Positions 31,218 to 39,174 of a DNA stretch of 43,764 nt are shown in pieces. Within the stretch, counting starts at the first letter, position 1. Each line of letters starts with the position of its first letter. Made by a program: the position numbers and the translations under genes. This DNA is from an uncultured Veillonella sp. (GTDB lineage: Bacteria > Bacillota > Negativicutes > Veillonellales > Veillonellaceae), in contig CALGLI010000230.1 in the NCBI GenBank assembly GCA_937930265.1, positions 1 through 43,764 of the forward strand, in the 5' to 3' direction. The notes beneath the pieces are model-generated. The model saw only the letters and a list, made by a program, of their open reading frames with translations. It did not search any database and had not been told where the DNA came from.

Positions 31218-31985
31218 CTATGCTACGTCTTCACATACAGCGTGGATGTTTAATTTAGTTAAGATACTATGAATTTCTAAACGGCCTTTTTGCGTCCACT
31301 TAGTCGTGATTTTAGAATCTAAACGTCCATCACTTCTGCAGAATGTAAAGGTTTCTGATTTGGTAAAGCCTTTCGCCATATGCTGTTTGTAGAGAATCCA
31401 TTGATCACCGACCTTACGTTGTAGACCAGCTTCATGCAAAATTTTATTTAACTCTTGAGCACTAAGGCCATAGTCAGCGGCAATCTGAGTGATAGTCAAG
31501 CAGGATTTACTAGATAAGATTTTATCTACGTAATCCTTAACCGGTTTAAATTCTGCAATCTGCTGTTCTTGTTGTGCTACAATTGCTTTCGTTGCATTAT
31601 GTGATTCTACCTCATCGGCATAGGCTCTAAGAGCTTCAGGCAAAGTCTGCGGAATCACCATAGAATAAGAACCGGTTTTTCTAATAGCAGGGATTACATC
31701 ATGCGTAATCCAACGTTTGAATTCTTTGGCTTCAGGTTTTCGACTTGAAAGCACCAAGCTATATAGCCCATATTCATTTACAGTCAATAAATTCTGATTG
31801 CCTCCAGGGGTAGGAATTGAATTCGTACCCTTTTCATCTTCATCTAAACGCCCTACAGCTTTAGATGTATCATTAATGCCTAAACATTCGCATACATCTT
31901 TTGCTACAAACCATACTTCATTGTCTAACTCCTGGACTCTAACTTGCCCAAAAGAAATATTATTGAAAACTTGCAATTCGTCCAT
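31218..31985 (-). CDS. Phage antirepressor (BRO-N plus KilAC/ANT)
   Basis: Residues 1-110 form a BRO-N domain (VWFVAKDVCECLGI, LVLSSRKPEAKEFKRWITHD, VIPAIRKTGSY). Residues 140-255 form an ANT/KilAC domain (LTITQIAADYGLSAQELNKI, QWILYKQHMAKGF). Such proteins counteract CI-type repressors or regulate the lytic switch. It lies in the early operon beside RecT. Confidence 0.92.
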   Translation of the reverse strand: MDELQVFNNISFGQVRVQELDNEVWFVAKDVCECLGINDTSKAVGRLDEDEKGTNSIPTPGGNQNLLTVNEYGLYSLVLSSRKPEAKEFKRWITHDVIPAIRKTGSYSMVIPQTLPEALRAYADEVESHNATKAIVAQQEQQIAEFKPVKDYVDKILSSKSCLTITQIAADYGLSAQELNKILHEAGLQRKVGDQWILYKQHMAKGFTKSETFTFCRSDGRLDSKITTKWTQKGRLEIHSILTKLNIHAVCEDVA

Positions 31986-31987
31986 AT

Positions 31988-33919
31988 TTACACCTCCTTA
32001 ACCACTAATTGTGGTTCTGATTCATCAACGATAAGCTTAATGGTTTGACTATTAACAGGAACGAATTCAGTCACGGCTTCCGCATTGTCAATAAACACCG
32101 GAGCATTCACTTTGAAATAGCTAGTTAATGCATTGATGATATCAAGACCTACATTTATACGTGCTGCGTTATTCATACTGCGATACGGAACCCCTTTATA
32201 GGTGGTTTCGCAACATTCCTCAACATTGCCATTCAACATAACATTAAACATCTTGAATCTTGCTAGTTTGAATCTCGAGTTAATAACATCTTCTAGCATA
32301 TTGACCTTAGCTTTGATGAACTCATCCATTAGATATGAGGCCTCATCCAACTTTGATTTTTCCGCTGCTAATTCAGCCTGCTGTGTTTCTAGTTCCGCTA
32401 TACGAGTATCAATCCGTTTAGCCTCTTCGTATTTATTCAATTCAGTTTCAAGGTTAAAGCGGTGTTCTTTCGTTGTAGCAATACGTTTGTCTATGTCTGC
32501 AATTTCTTCAGAGTGATCAGTGTTAGATTCATCGAGTTTCATCTGCAACATAAACTCTTCTGCTTTTAAATCAGCATATATAGAATCATCATCAAGCACC
32601 GGCGCTGTTAGCGTTCCAATCTCATCAGTTATTGTTTGTTTGACGAGTTCTTTCGCCTTAATAAGGGCCTCTAATGTTTCAATAGGCTCTAAGCTGGCAT
32701 CTCTCTTTTTAATATTCTCAATATCTTGTTGCTTCAGTTCAATAGACTGATTGATTTCTTCTAATCGCTTAGATTTTCTAAGGTTAAAATTCGTTTCAGC
32801 TTTTTCACGTGCAGCTTGAATTTGCTCTGCAGGAAGTTTTTGTCCACAGGTTGGACAATTCTCATCGATATCCATTACAAATGCATCCGCATTAACCTGC
32901 TGACGTTGATGCATTAGCTCGTTAATAATGCTCTCGATATGTTGAATATCCCTATTGGATGTATCAAGACGATGCTTTGTGTTCTCAACCTTAGAAGATA
33001 GATTGTTAAGTTCAGATACAACCATATCGTATTCATTCGACTTTAATGCAGATTGTTTTTTATATTCCATCTGCAGTTCACTTTCACGAGCCATCAATCG
33101 ACGTTGTACATCTCTAAGCTCCGCTCTAGTATCAACAACCGCATGTCCATTCACTAATAATGCTTTGTCTGCCTCTAGAGTTTCTAGCGTTGTAGTTGCT
33201 AAGCTAATCTCCTGAATAAGAACGTCTCGAGGCGTATCAATGGTAGGTTTCCCGCGCAAGGCCTCATCAATTCGAACTGGAATCATATCCAGCTCTTTAT
33301 TGATGGCGGTTTTCTTAGCAGCTACTACCTTTCGATGATCGTCTACACTATGGCCTGATAAGATATCAGTCAATGCTTTTAGCTCACTATATTCTGCAAT
33401 AACATCCTCATCTGATATATCTCCGCACATCTCAAGTAATAGCTTTCTGCGGTTCTGCCAGGAATATGTTTCGTTGAAATACAACGGATTAGTAATTAAT
33501 TTGAAAATATTTTCATCAATTAATGAATTTACAATCTCCTTATATTCCTTTTCTTTTTTAGGAACCCCATCGACAAAGTAGTCTGTCGTATGACCTGTCA
33601 TAGTGACTTCGCCACCACGAGGGGATGAGTACTTCTCACGGTACACGCGCTTTAATTCAACAGTGCCCCCTTCATCCAATGTAAAAGTGCCTGTGACTTC
33701 GTGATTGACTTTAGGGATAGGTTCGCCAGCCTCAAGTGTTTTAATTTCAAAATCGGCTCTGTCTAAGCTATCCTTACCGAATAACAGCCAGCATACAGAG
33801 TCAAATATAGTCGTCTTGCCCGTAGCATTATCTCCGCGGATAATAACATCACCGTTGAAATTTATAGTAAAAGCTTTCAAACCTTTAAAATTTAGTAATT
33901 CTAATTTTGTGAGTTTCAT
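31988..33919 (-). CDS. SbcC/Rad50-like ATPase with zinc hook
   Basis: The 643-aa protein has Walker A GDNATGKT (29-36), two long coiled coils and a zinc hook CPTCGQ (355-360), then a short C-terminal ATPase lobe with VFIDNAEAV. It resembles a compact Rad50/SbcC, about 60 percent of the usual length. No SbcD-type nuclease is encoded next to it. It probably acts with RecT and the metallo-hydrolase in DNA end processing. Confidence 0.88.
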   Translation of the reverse strand: MKLTKLELLNFKGLKAFTINFNGDVIIRGDNATGKTTIFDSVCWLLFGKDSLDRADFEIKTLEAGEPIPKVNHEVTGTFTLDEGGTVELKRVYREKYSSPRGGEVTMTGHTTDYFVDGVPKKEKEYKEIVNSLIDENIFKLITNPLYFNETYSWQNRRKLLLEMCGDISDEDVIAEYSELKALTDILSGHSVDDHRKVVAAKKTAINKELDMIPVRIDEALRGKPTIDTPRDVLIQEISLATTTLETLEADKALLVNGHAVVDTRAELRDVQRRLMARESELQMEYKKQSALKSNEYDMVVSELNNLSSKVENTKHRLDTSNRDIQHIESIINELMHQRQQVNADAFVMDIDENCPTCGQKLPAEQIQAAREKAETNFNLRKSKRLEEINQSIELKQQDIENIKKRDASLEPIETLEALIKAKELVKQTITDEIGTLTAPVLDDDSIYADLKAEEFMLQMKLDESNTDHSEEIADIDKRIATTKEHRFNLETELNKYEEAKRIDTRIAELETQQAELAAEKSKLDEASYLMDEFIKAKVNMLEDVINSRFKLARFKMFNVMLNGNVEECCETTYKGVPYRSMNNAARINVGLDIINALTSYFKVNAPVFIDNAEAVTEFVPVNSQTIKLIVDESEPQLVVKEV

Positions 33920-33928
33920 AGTGATCTC

Positions 33929-35587
33929 CTATACAACATTAGCATCCACATCAATGGTATGAGGTTCAATCTTCAAACGATTGGCCCATTTCATCACTGT
34001 AGAGTGAATTTTATTGTCTTTTTTTAGTTGTGCATTCGCGAACAACTTCGCTTGCACTAGATGATTAAATTTAGGTTGCCCCTTTTTAACCTTATTCCCA
34101 GTAGCAAGTTCTAAGCATGCAATAGGGTTCATGTCATCATCCGTAACAACTACAATAGCTGCCTGACCTTGAATGACACGGTCACGATATGAACCTACAC
34201 AGTTCTTCAATCGCTTTCCATATGTCATTAAATCAGCTGCAGTCTTTGGCACCATAAAGTGCATCCCATTCATATCAGCTTGTAATTGAGGTTGAGCAGG
34301 CAATATTACATCCCCATATTCCTGCTTGTTGAATATGTTGATTACTTCGTCATGGAAGTTCTTCAACTTGAATCGTTTCTTCCATAATGCCTCTTGATAT
34401 TTTGGTTCGAGTTTTTCATGCATATCCACACAATCTTCTATAACACGAATATCCTCACCTAATAGCCAACGTAATATGGTAGGTTCACCACATCGTTTAA
34501 TTAGTTGTTGCCACATAAGTGTTGCATGTGGACTTTTTAATCTCATCGCCTTACGTATATCATTAGCATTATGAGCTTTACCAACATATGGATCTGTGTC
34601 ATCAGCTCTAGTACGCTTTAATGTAAGAATAGTGCGCCTGCAATTTTCATCACTAAATAGATTTAATACATCTGACATGTATACGCTTAACGGATCATCA
34701 ACCATACGTTTTCGCAAGGCTCTACTGTTAGGAGACTTATATGATTGTCTAAGCGCTGCTTGAAAGTTCATACCTTTTCTTGTAGCCACTAACACATCGT
34801 CTTCAAATGGGATATTTGTATATCGATATAAGCAGTAAGCATTAGTCCAATACACATATTGTTTCATTAAGCTAACAATGCTAGGCATATCAGGTGCCGA
34901 TAGCTTCAAAATCATATTAAGCAGCATCGTAAAATGATAGCCGTTTTCTTCAGTGGCGCCAGAAGCTACATATACATTCTTTGTCCCATATCCGTAAGTT
35001 TCCTTCAATCGTTTTTCAAACATAATCCGTAACGCTTTGAATGTTTTGTTTAAATTCTTCCGGTTGAAATCAGTCATGATGTATGAATCGCCAAAGAATT
35101 TCAGCACCGGCATAATCTCATTCTCACGAATATAATCAACAGTCAATTCATGACGGATTCTAAATCGATCAATGAATATAGCCTTACGTTTCTTAAAGTC
35201 GAATCGCAACGTTTCCGTACACATTCCGTGGTCGTTTTTTATGCCATCAAAGAAAAGCTGAATAGCTTGATATCTAATCTTCAAATCTAAGAAATATTTA
35301 TAGTTGATAACCTCTACATAAGCTGATACAGGGTATATACTCTCATCATTTATAGAAAAGTAAATTTTATGATCATAAGGATTAGAAGATGCTCGACAAT
35401 TGGGGCAGGTGTAGTATTTTGAACCGGTAACATATCCATTTTGATATGAATATTTACGCTGCCAGCTACCACCAAACGTAAATCCACAGTCGATATGGTG
35501 TATAGTCGTATATTCCGCGCCGTAAGGAGCCTCTAAGATTACGCTATCGAACATTTTGTGAATATAGGTACTGGATATAATCTCCAC
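33929..35587 (-). CDS. PcfJ-like protein
   Basis: The 552-aa protein has a Cys pair CPNCRAS around residue 60 and a long helical middle. The C-terminal PcfJ-domain signature reads YGKRLKNCVGSYRDRVIQGQ, then PIACLELATGNKV and NHLVQAKLFANAQLK. PcfJ-domain proteins are found on conjugative elements and phages, with unclear molecular function. A GTG start lies eight bases after GGGGG. Confidence 0.82.
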   Translation of the reverse strand: MEIISSTYIHKMFDSVILEAPYGAEYTTIHHIDCGFTFGGSWQRKYSYQNGYVTGSKYYTCPNCRASSNPYDHKIYFSINDESIYPVSAYVEVINYKYFLDLKIRYQAIQLFFDGIKNDHGMCTETLRFDFKKRKAIFIDRFRIRHELTVDYIRENEIMPVLKFFGDSYIMTDFNRKNLNKTFKALRIMFEKRLKETYGYGTKNVYVASGATEENGYHFTMLLNMILKLSAPDMPSIVSLMKQYVYWTNAYCLYRYTNIPFEDDVLVATRKGMNFQAALRQSYKSPNSRALRKRMVDDPLSVYMSDVLNLFSDENCRRTILTLKRTRADDTDPYVGKAHNANDIRKAMRLKSPHATLMWQQLIKRCGEPTILRWLLGEDIRVIEDCVDMHEKLEPKYQEALWKKRFKLKNFHDEVINIFNKQEYGDVILPAQPQLQADMNGMHFMVPKTAADLMTYGKRLKNCVGSYRDRVIQGQAAIVVVTDDDMNPIACLELATGNKVKKGQPKFNHLVQAKLFANAQLKKDNKIHSTVMKWANRLKIEPHTIDVDANVV

Positions 35588-35601
35588 AGTGAATTCCCCC
35601 T

Positions 35602-35958
35602 TTAATCACCAAACATAGCGAATAGGTCTTCTGCTTCCTTCTCTTCAGCAGGTGCAGGCTCTACTTTTAACACTGGTGTTGGTTCTTCTTTAGACTTAGA
35701 CTTTTTAGTTGTAGCCTTTGTTTTTTTGTTTTTAGTTTCAGCTTCCTCTGCCTTATGCTCTTCCTTTTGCTTCTTAGTAGGCTCTACGATTTCACAAGCC
35801 ATTACAATAGCATTGGATGCTTTCATGACACCTTCGGTATACGCTATACCAGCTTCGTACTCTTCGGCATTAATAGGGTCAAGTTCAATTGCTTTATGTA
35901 ATGTATCTAGTGCCTTTTTACAGATATCAGCTTGAGCCTTAAATTGTTGTTTAGGCAT
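35602..35958 (-). CDS. Lys/Glu-rich protein with acidic tail, 118 aa
   Basis: The first 60 residues are helical (ADICKKALDTLHKAIELDPI). A Lys/Thr/Glu-rich low-complexity linker follows, then the tail EAEDLFAMFGD. That ending resembles the C-terminus of RecT nearby and the acidic hydrophobic tails of SSB-like proteins. Function unknown; a DNA-metabolism accessory is a reasonable guess. Confidence 0.65.
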   Translation of the reverse strand: MPKQQFKAQADICKKALDTLHKAIELDPINAEEYEAGIAYTEGVMKASNAIVMACEIVEPTKKQKEEHKAEEAETKNKKTKATTKKSKSKEEPTPVLKVEPAPAEEKEAEDLFAMFGD

Positions 35959-35959
35959 A

Positions 35960-36607
35960 TTATTCCTCCCCTGCCATTGCGGACTTCAAATCAGTAATAA
36001 TATCATCAGTCAATACATCACTGGATACTTTCCCATTTACACCATGTTTACGGAAAATAGTCATAGCTTGTTTAGCTCGAGCAGTATCAGTCCCCATCCA
36101 TTCACGGAATTCTTTATAGAATGCTTTTTTATCAATCGGTTCAGCAGTTACATCTAATGCTGCATCTTGATTCGGTTCTTCAACAGTAGCCTGTTCTTTA
36201 ATTGGCGTTTCAGTAGGAGCAGGTTCTACTACAGATTCGCTTACAGGTTCAGCCTTTTTTTCCTTTTTAGTTTTTGTTGGCTTGCCTTCAAAATCTGTCA
36301 CAGGAACATCGCCTGCAGGCGCTGATACTTCATTTTCTAAGATTTCTACCTTACAACCTTCAGCTTCAAGTTGATTTATACCTTCTGCAATCTTTTTACT
36401 ACTCTTTTCAATTGCTTTCTTGAAGGTATCCTCGAGTTTATTTTCTGCTAGTTCAAGACTAGTGCCTGACGTTACTTTAATAATTGGCTTTTCCGACATA
36501 CATTTGCCTTGGCATTGATGATTTAATCGCTCATTCCAATCTGCTACTTGCACTGCTAGATCGTCCAATGTATTGAATTTAATAGTTAAGATGTTTTGAT
36601 TTTCCAT
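35960..36607 (-). CDS. Hypothetical early phage protein, 215 aa
   Basis: It has an N-terminal domain (TIKFNTLDDLAVQVADWNER, then CQGKC), a Pro/Glu/Thr-rich linker (about 95-150) and a helical C-terminal domain (KAFYKEFREWMGTDTARAKQ, then ADLKSAMAGEE-like end). No recognisable family. Probably co-translated with the 118-aa gene, two bases away. Confidence 0.6.
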   Translation of the reverse strand: MENQNILTIKFNTLDDLAVQVADWNERLNHQCQGKCMSEKPIIKVTSGTSLELAENKLEDTFKKAIEKSSKKIAEGINQLEAEGCKVEILENEVSAPAGDVPVTDFEGKPTKTKKEKKAEPVSESVVEPAPTETPIKEQATVEEPNQDAALDVTAEPIDKKAFYKEFREWMGTDTARAKQAMTIFRKHGVNGKVSSDVLTDDIITDLKSAMAGEE

Positions 36608-36619
36608 GATATGTTCTCC

Positions 36620-36991
36620 TTAAAATTTAAATACTAGTTCAGTTGATCCATTTTCACTATTTACAGTTCCTACAATATTTTCATTAATACCTAAACTTCT
36701 TAGCTCATCTAAGACAATCCGAGCTCTTGAGATAATTACTTTTGAATGATTAAGATCGTATTCTTTAAGATAAATAACGCCATTCACATTCTTTTCAGTA
36801 ACAGGTAAAACATGAATTTTACGATTTTCTTTATCTATGCCAACTTTAAGTCCCAAAGGCTTTCCTAGAGCTTTGTATGCATCAACACTTAGACCGCATG
36901 CGGAACCCCACATATTAAATCGTATTTTCGGAGGAAAACGTCCTGACCTATTAAAGAAATCAAAGTCTATATTTTTATTAGTTGTTGGCAT
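36620..36991 (-). CDS. Hypothetical early phage protein, 123 aa
   Basis: The sequence includes KIRFNMWGSACGLSVDAYKA and later strands ending STELVFKF. An AGGAGG sequence precedes the ATG. No known motif. It is the first gene of the block feeding the recombination operon. Confidence 0.6.
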   Translation of the reverse strand: MPTTNKNIDFDFFNRSGRFPPKIRFNMWGSACGLSVDAYKALGKPLGLKVGIDKENRKIHVLPVTEKNVNGVIYLKEYDLNHSKVIISRARIVLDELRSLGINENIVGTVNSENGSTELVFKF

Positions 36992-37043
36992 AGTAACCTC
37001 CTTATGTGTTACAATTTAACTAGTTTAATTTAATTTGTGCTCG

Positions 37044-37214
37044 TTACTCATTGCCGTGAGTGCGAGCATTTTTACTTTTACGGCGAACATGTTCATCGTG
37101 GCAACGCTTACATACTCTAATTGCCTTACGATTAATCTCGTCATAAATGTAGTTATAAGTGTATGGGATTAGCCTAACACCGCATTTTGTGCATATTCGA
37201 ACAAAAGACCTCAT
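37044..37214 (-). CDS. Zinc-ribbon small protein, copy 2 (56 aa)
   Basis: From MRSFVRICTKCG the 56-aa frame has CxxC at residues 8/11 and a second CKRC about 25 residues later, then a basic tail. Its ATG overlaps the stop of a 12-codon leader (ATGA at 37211-37214). It resembles the 51-aa zinc-ribbon protein encoded at 37591-37746 in length, cysteine spacing and flanking residues. Confidence 0.65.
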   Translation of the reverse strand: MRSFVRICTKCGVRLIPYTYNYIYDEINRKAIRVCKRCHDEHVRRKSKNARTHGNE

Positions 37215-37249
37215 CGTATTAGCACCCAAATCACATCAATACCTTCCAT
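37211..37249 (-). CDS. 12-codon leader frame coupled to the zinc-ribbon gene
   Basis: AGGAGG lies six or seven bases before an ATG that encodes only MEGIDVIWVLIR. Its stop overlaps the zinc-ribbon start as ATGA. The downstream gene lacks its own Shine-Dalgarno, so reinitiation from this leader may be how it is translated. Confidence 0.35.
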   Translation of the reverse strand: MEGIDVIWVLIR

Positions 37250-37259
37250 ATTTTCCCTC

Positions 37260-37454
37260 CTATTTGTGATACGGATTGCGGCAGTATTCACCACAATTTC
37301 TTACTACAGGAATGTGATATATAACATCTTCCTGCTCTTCAGTATCCATTTCAGCTTTGTCTCTTTTAAAGCCATAAACGGATATAGCCAAGCCTGCGAG
37401 TGCCTGTACCCCAAACTGTATATATCCAATTTGGTCGAGTTCTAAGGCCCCCAT
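37260..37454 (-). CDS. Small membrane protein, copy 2 (64 aa)
   Basis: The product starts MGALELDQIGYIQFGVQALA, forms one transmembrane helix (about 8-29) and ends in a Cys-containing polar tail. It is related to the 71-aa protein upstream (SLDLDRIGFAQALFQ there). It overlaps the end of the LGWP-motif gene by 13 bases. Confidence 0.6.
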   Translation of the reverse strand: MGALELDQIGYIQFGVQALAGLAISVYGFKRDKAEMDTEEQEDVIYHIPVVRNCGEYCRNPYHK

Positions 37455-37594
37455 CGAACCGGCGATAAGGCCTTTAGCCGGGCTTTCATGGTTCTAACCT
37501 TACCGTTCGGCCATCCGAGGAAATTTTCCATTTCCTCATTGGTCTGTACACCACTATCGTTGTAGGCGTTGTACAGAATTTCTTGATCTGTCAT
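37442..37594 (-). CDS. LGWP-motif small protein, copy 2 (50 aa)
   Basis: A GGAGACAGAAATG start gives a 50-aa protein with FLGWPNGKVRTMKARLKA near the C-terminus. The LGWP segment recurs in the 79-aa gene at 37958-38197 (LGWPEEKINEAFKEA). It could be a degenerate helix-turn-helix. It starts in overlap with the zinc-ribbon copy 1 stop (ATGA). Confidence 0.6.
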   Translation of the reverse strand: MTDQEILYNAYNDSGVQTNEEMENFLGWPNGKVRTMKARLKALSPVRWGP

Positions 37595-37746
37595 TTCTGT
37601 CTCCTCTGTTTTACGATTTGATGTATTTCTTTACATTTTTTACACACGGCGCGCGGTGCGCCTGTCGTAAAGCTCCAATAATGGTAGGGGCCTTTTAGTC
37701 TCTTATTGCATCTCGTACAGCGCTGAGTTCTCATACGTACTACCAT
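37591..37746 (-). CDS. Zinc-ribbon small protein, copy 1 (51 aa)
   Basis: This 51-aa frame starts in a TAATG overlap with the 71-aa gene. It contains CTRC (10-13) and CKKC (35-38), a four-cysteine zinc ribbon, with a basic tail (IHQIVKQRRQK). It is clearly related to the 56-aa copy downstream. Confidence 0.65.
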   Translation of the reverse strand: MVVRMRTQRCTRCNKRLKGPYHYWSFTTGAPRAVCKKCKEIHQIVKQRRQK

Positions 37747-37961
37747 TAAAACCTATAATACATAGGGCTCTGTACCTGACGGCTACGCATTAATTTACGG
37801 CGCAATCGTCTGACCTCAATTCTGTAATCAGATACCATCCAAGCCATGATGCCACATGCCACTTGAAACAACGCTTGTGCAAAGCCAATGCGGTCAAGAT
37901 CTAAACTGCCTACCGTACCGATTATCATCAATAGGCCGATTCCTTTAAGCATCCCGTTCAT
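37746..37961 (-). CDS. Small membrane protein, copy 1 (71 aa)
   Basis: Two short hydrophobic segments (about 4-16 and 27-44) surround SLDLDRIGF, then a very basic tail (EVRRLRRKLMRSRQV). It overlaps the upstream 79-aa gene by four bases. Related to the 64-aa protein; function unknown. Confidence 0.6.
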   Translation of the reverse strand: MNGMLKGIGLLMIIGTVGSLDLDRIGFAQALFQVACGIMAWMVSDYRIEVRRLRRKLMRSRQVQSPMYYRF

Positions 37962-38197
37962 ATGATATGCGCCTCCTTAAATGCTTCATTAATTTTTTCT
38001 TCTGGCCAGCCTAGCGTGTTGGCCAAGTAGAACCGGAACCCTTCTCTATCAATTGAAAAGGTGCGACCCTTTTTGCCTTTCGTTTGCCAGCATTGTGCAA
38101 ACGGAAACTTATCTTTTGCGATACATTCACGTATCGCGGTCATGGTTCTTCCCAATACCGTGGCCATTTGATTAACTGATATTGTCTTAACTAACAT
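37958..38197 (-). CDS. HTH-like early regulator with LGWP motif, copy 1 (79 aa)
   Basis: The start at 38197 has GGAG six bases upstream, so the longer frame reaching 38395 is not used. The N-terminus (TISVNQMATVLGRTMTAIRE, then KGRTFSIDREGFRFYLANTL) is a likely winged helix-turn-helix, followed by LGWPEEKINEAFKEA. It opens the early small-gene block, opposite the plus-strand gene at 38268. Confidence 0.7.
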   Translation of the reverse strand: MLVKTISVNQMATVLGRTMTAIRECIAKDKFPFAQCWQTKGKKGRTFSIDREGFRFYLANTLGWPEEKINEAFKEAHII

Positions 38198-38240
38198 GAT
38201 TATCTCCTTTTTTATTTCATCTATTTTTTTATAATTGGTA

Positions 38241-38265
38241 TAATCACCTTGAAAGGAGGTGATTA
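38241..38265. promoter_or_regulatory. Dyad covering the Shine-Dalgarno of the 38268 gene
   Basis: TAATCACCT and AGGTGATTA are perfect 9-bp arms around a 7-base loop. The right arm is part of the gene's Shine-Dalgarno AAAGGAGGTGAT. A transcript starting upstream of 38241 would hide the ribosome site in a hairpin. Alternatively this is a DNA operator between divergent genes. Confidence 0.5.
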
Positions 38266-38267
38266 TA

Positions 38268-38861
38268 ATGAAATTCAAAATGCCGGTTGACCCATTTAAA
38301 AATATGTCTGAATTATTTACTGTAATACGAAATGATAAAGTAATCGCTGACAAAGTGTATGGATTTTTCTGTTCTAGTAAATATCCAAACTCCATTCAAA
38401 CATTAGAATTTTCAGATATAATAGAGGGCGATATCTTGGTTCATAACAAAAAGAACTACCATGTTATAGATGTAAAACCTCTAGGAATGACTGATGGTGT
38501 CCTTTTAAAATATGAAACAGACTATCAGCGTTCTCATAAACGCTCTAATGCAACCAATATATTTAACATTGGCACTATAAATGGAAATTCTATAATTGGA
38601 TCACAAGAGAATGTTTCAATTTCTATAGATCAATCCATAAATTCAATTTCCAATCTAATTGACAATGACAAAAATATATCTATGGAAGAAAAAGAAGCGT
38701 TTAGAAAAATGCTCCAGTTGCTAGAAGTAAACTTAAGTAATGATATTCCCGTACAAAAAGGTCTATTATCAAAATTTTCTGATGTACTCCACAAGCATCA
38801 ACATATTGCTATCGCAGTTATGCAGATGCTATTTACTTTTGCTACCGCTCAGAGCAAATAA
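38268..38861 (+). CDS. Hypothetical rightward protein in the early region, 197 aa
   Basis: The start at 38268 follows a near-perfect Shine-Dalgarno. The N-terminal half is a beta-rich domain (EFSDIIEGDILVHNKKNYHV, then VKPLGMTDGVLLKYET). The middle has NIGTINGNSIIGSQENVSI, a short parallel-strand pattern, followed by a helical C-terminus. It is a lone plus-strand gene among leftward early genes and overlaps the 3' end of the 91-aa gene by 33 bp. Function unknown; its isolation and opposite orientation suggest lysogenic expression. Confidence 0.65.
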   Translation: MKFKMPVDPFKNMSELFTVIRNDKVIADKVYGFFCSSKYPNSIQTLEFSDIIEGDILVHNKKNYHVIDVKPLGMTDGVLLKYETDYQRSHKRSNATNIFNIGTINGNSIIGSQENVSISIDQSINSISNLIDNDKNISMEEKEAFRKMLQLLEVNLSNDIPVQKGLLSKFSDVLHKHQHIAIAVMQMLFTFATAQSK

Positions 38862-39104
38862 TTCATCTATATCTTTTGCACATTTATTTTGAATTGATAA
38901 GGCTAATTGATTAATTAATGATGCATCTTTCCAAATAGATAATTTATTATTTTGTGATTCTTCTAGATTAGTTAGTGCATCAGATAACACAATTATTTTG
39001 TCAGATAATTCAATAATTATTTGTGGATCATCCACTTGTTTTTGCAACTCCGTCAATAGTTCCAGTTGTTGACGGAGTATTTTAATATGTTTTTCCTCTT
39101 TCAT
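38829..39104 (-). CDS. Hypothetical coiled-coil early protein, 91 aa
   Basis: A helical, Gln/Leu/Glu-rich sequence (ILRQQLELLTELQKQVDD). AAGGGG lies five bases before the ATG. It is the second gene downstream of PR, after the Cro-like gene, and is tail to tail with the 197-aa gene. Confidence 0.6.
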   Translation of the reverse strand: MKEEKHIKILRQQLELLTELQKQVDDPQIIIELSDKIIVLSDALTNLEESQNNKLSIWKDASLINQLALSIQNKCAKDIDELFALSGSKSK

Positions 39105-39123
39105 CTATTCCCCTTCTTTCTTA

Positions 39124-39149
39124 CCACTAACTTTTGTTAGTGGCTTTTT
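39124..39149 (+). terminator. Plus-strand terminator within the early leader
   Basis: CCACTAAC/GTTAGTGG form an 8-bp perfect stem with a TTTT loop, followed by CTTTTTA on the plus strand only. It lies upstream of the 91-aa gene start, so rightward transcripts from the 38268 gene would cover the whole 91-aa gene in antisense before stopping. Confidence 0.65.
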
Positions 39150-39174
39150 ATTTACCCATTTGATTTCACCTCTT

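Noticed and set aside
37958..38395. The 145-codon version of the early HTH-like gene
   Set aside because: The extra N-terminal part overlaps the divergent gene and its control region; the ATG at 38197 has a good Shine-Dalgarno.
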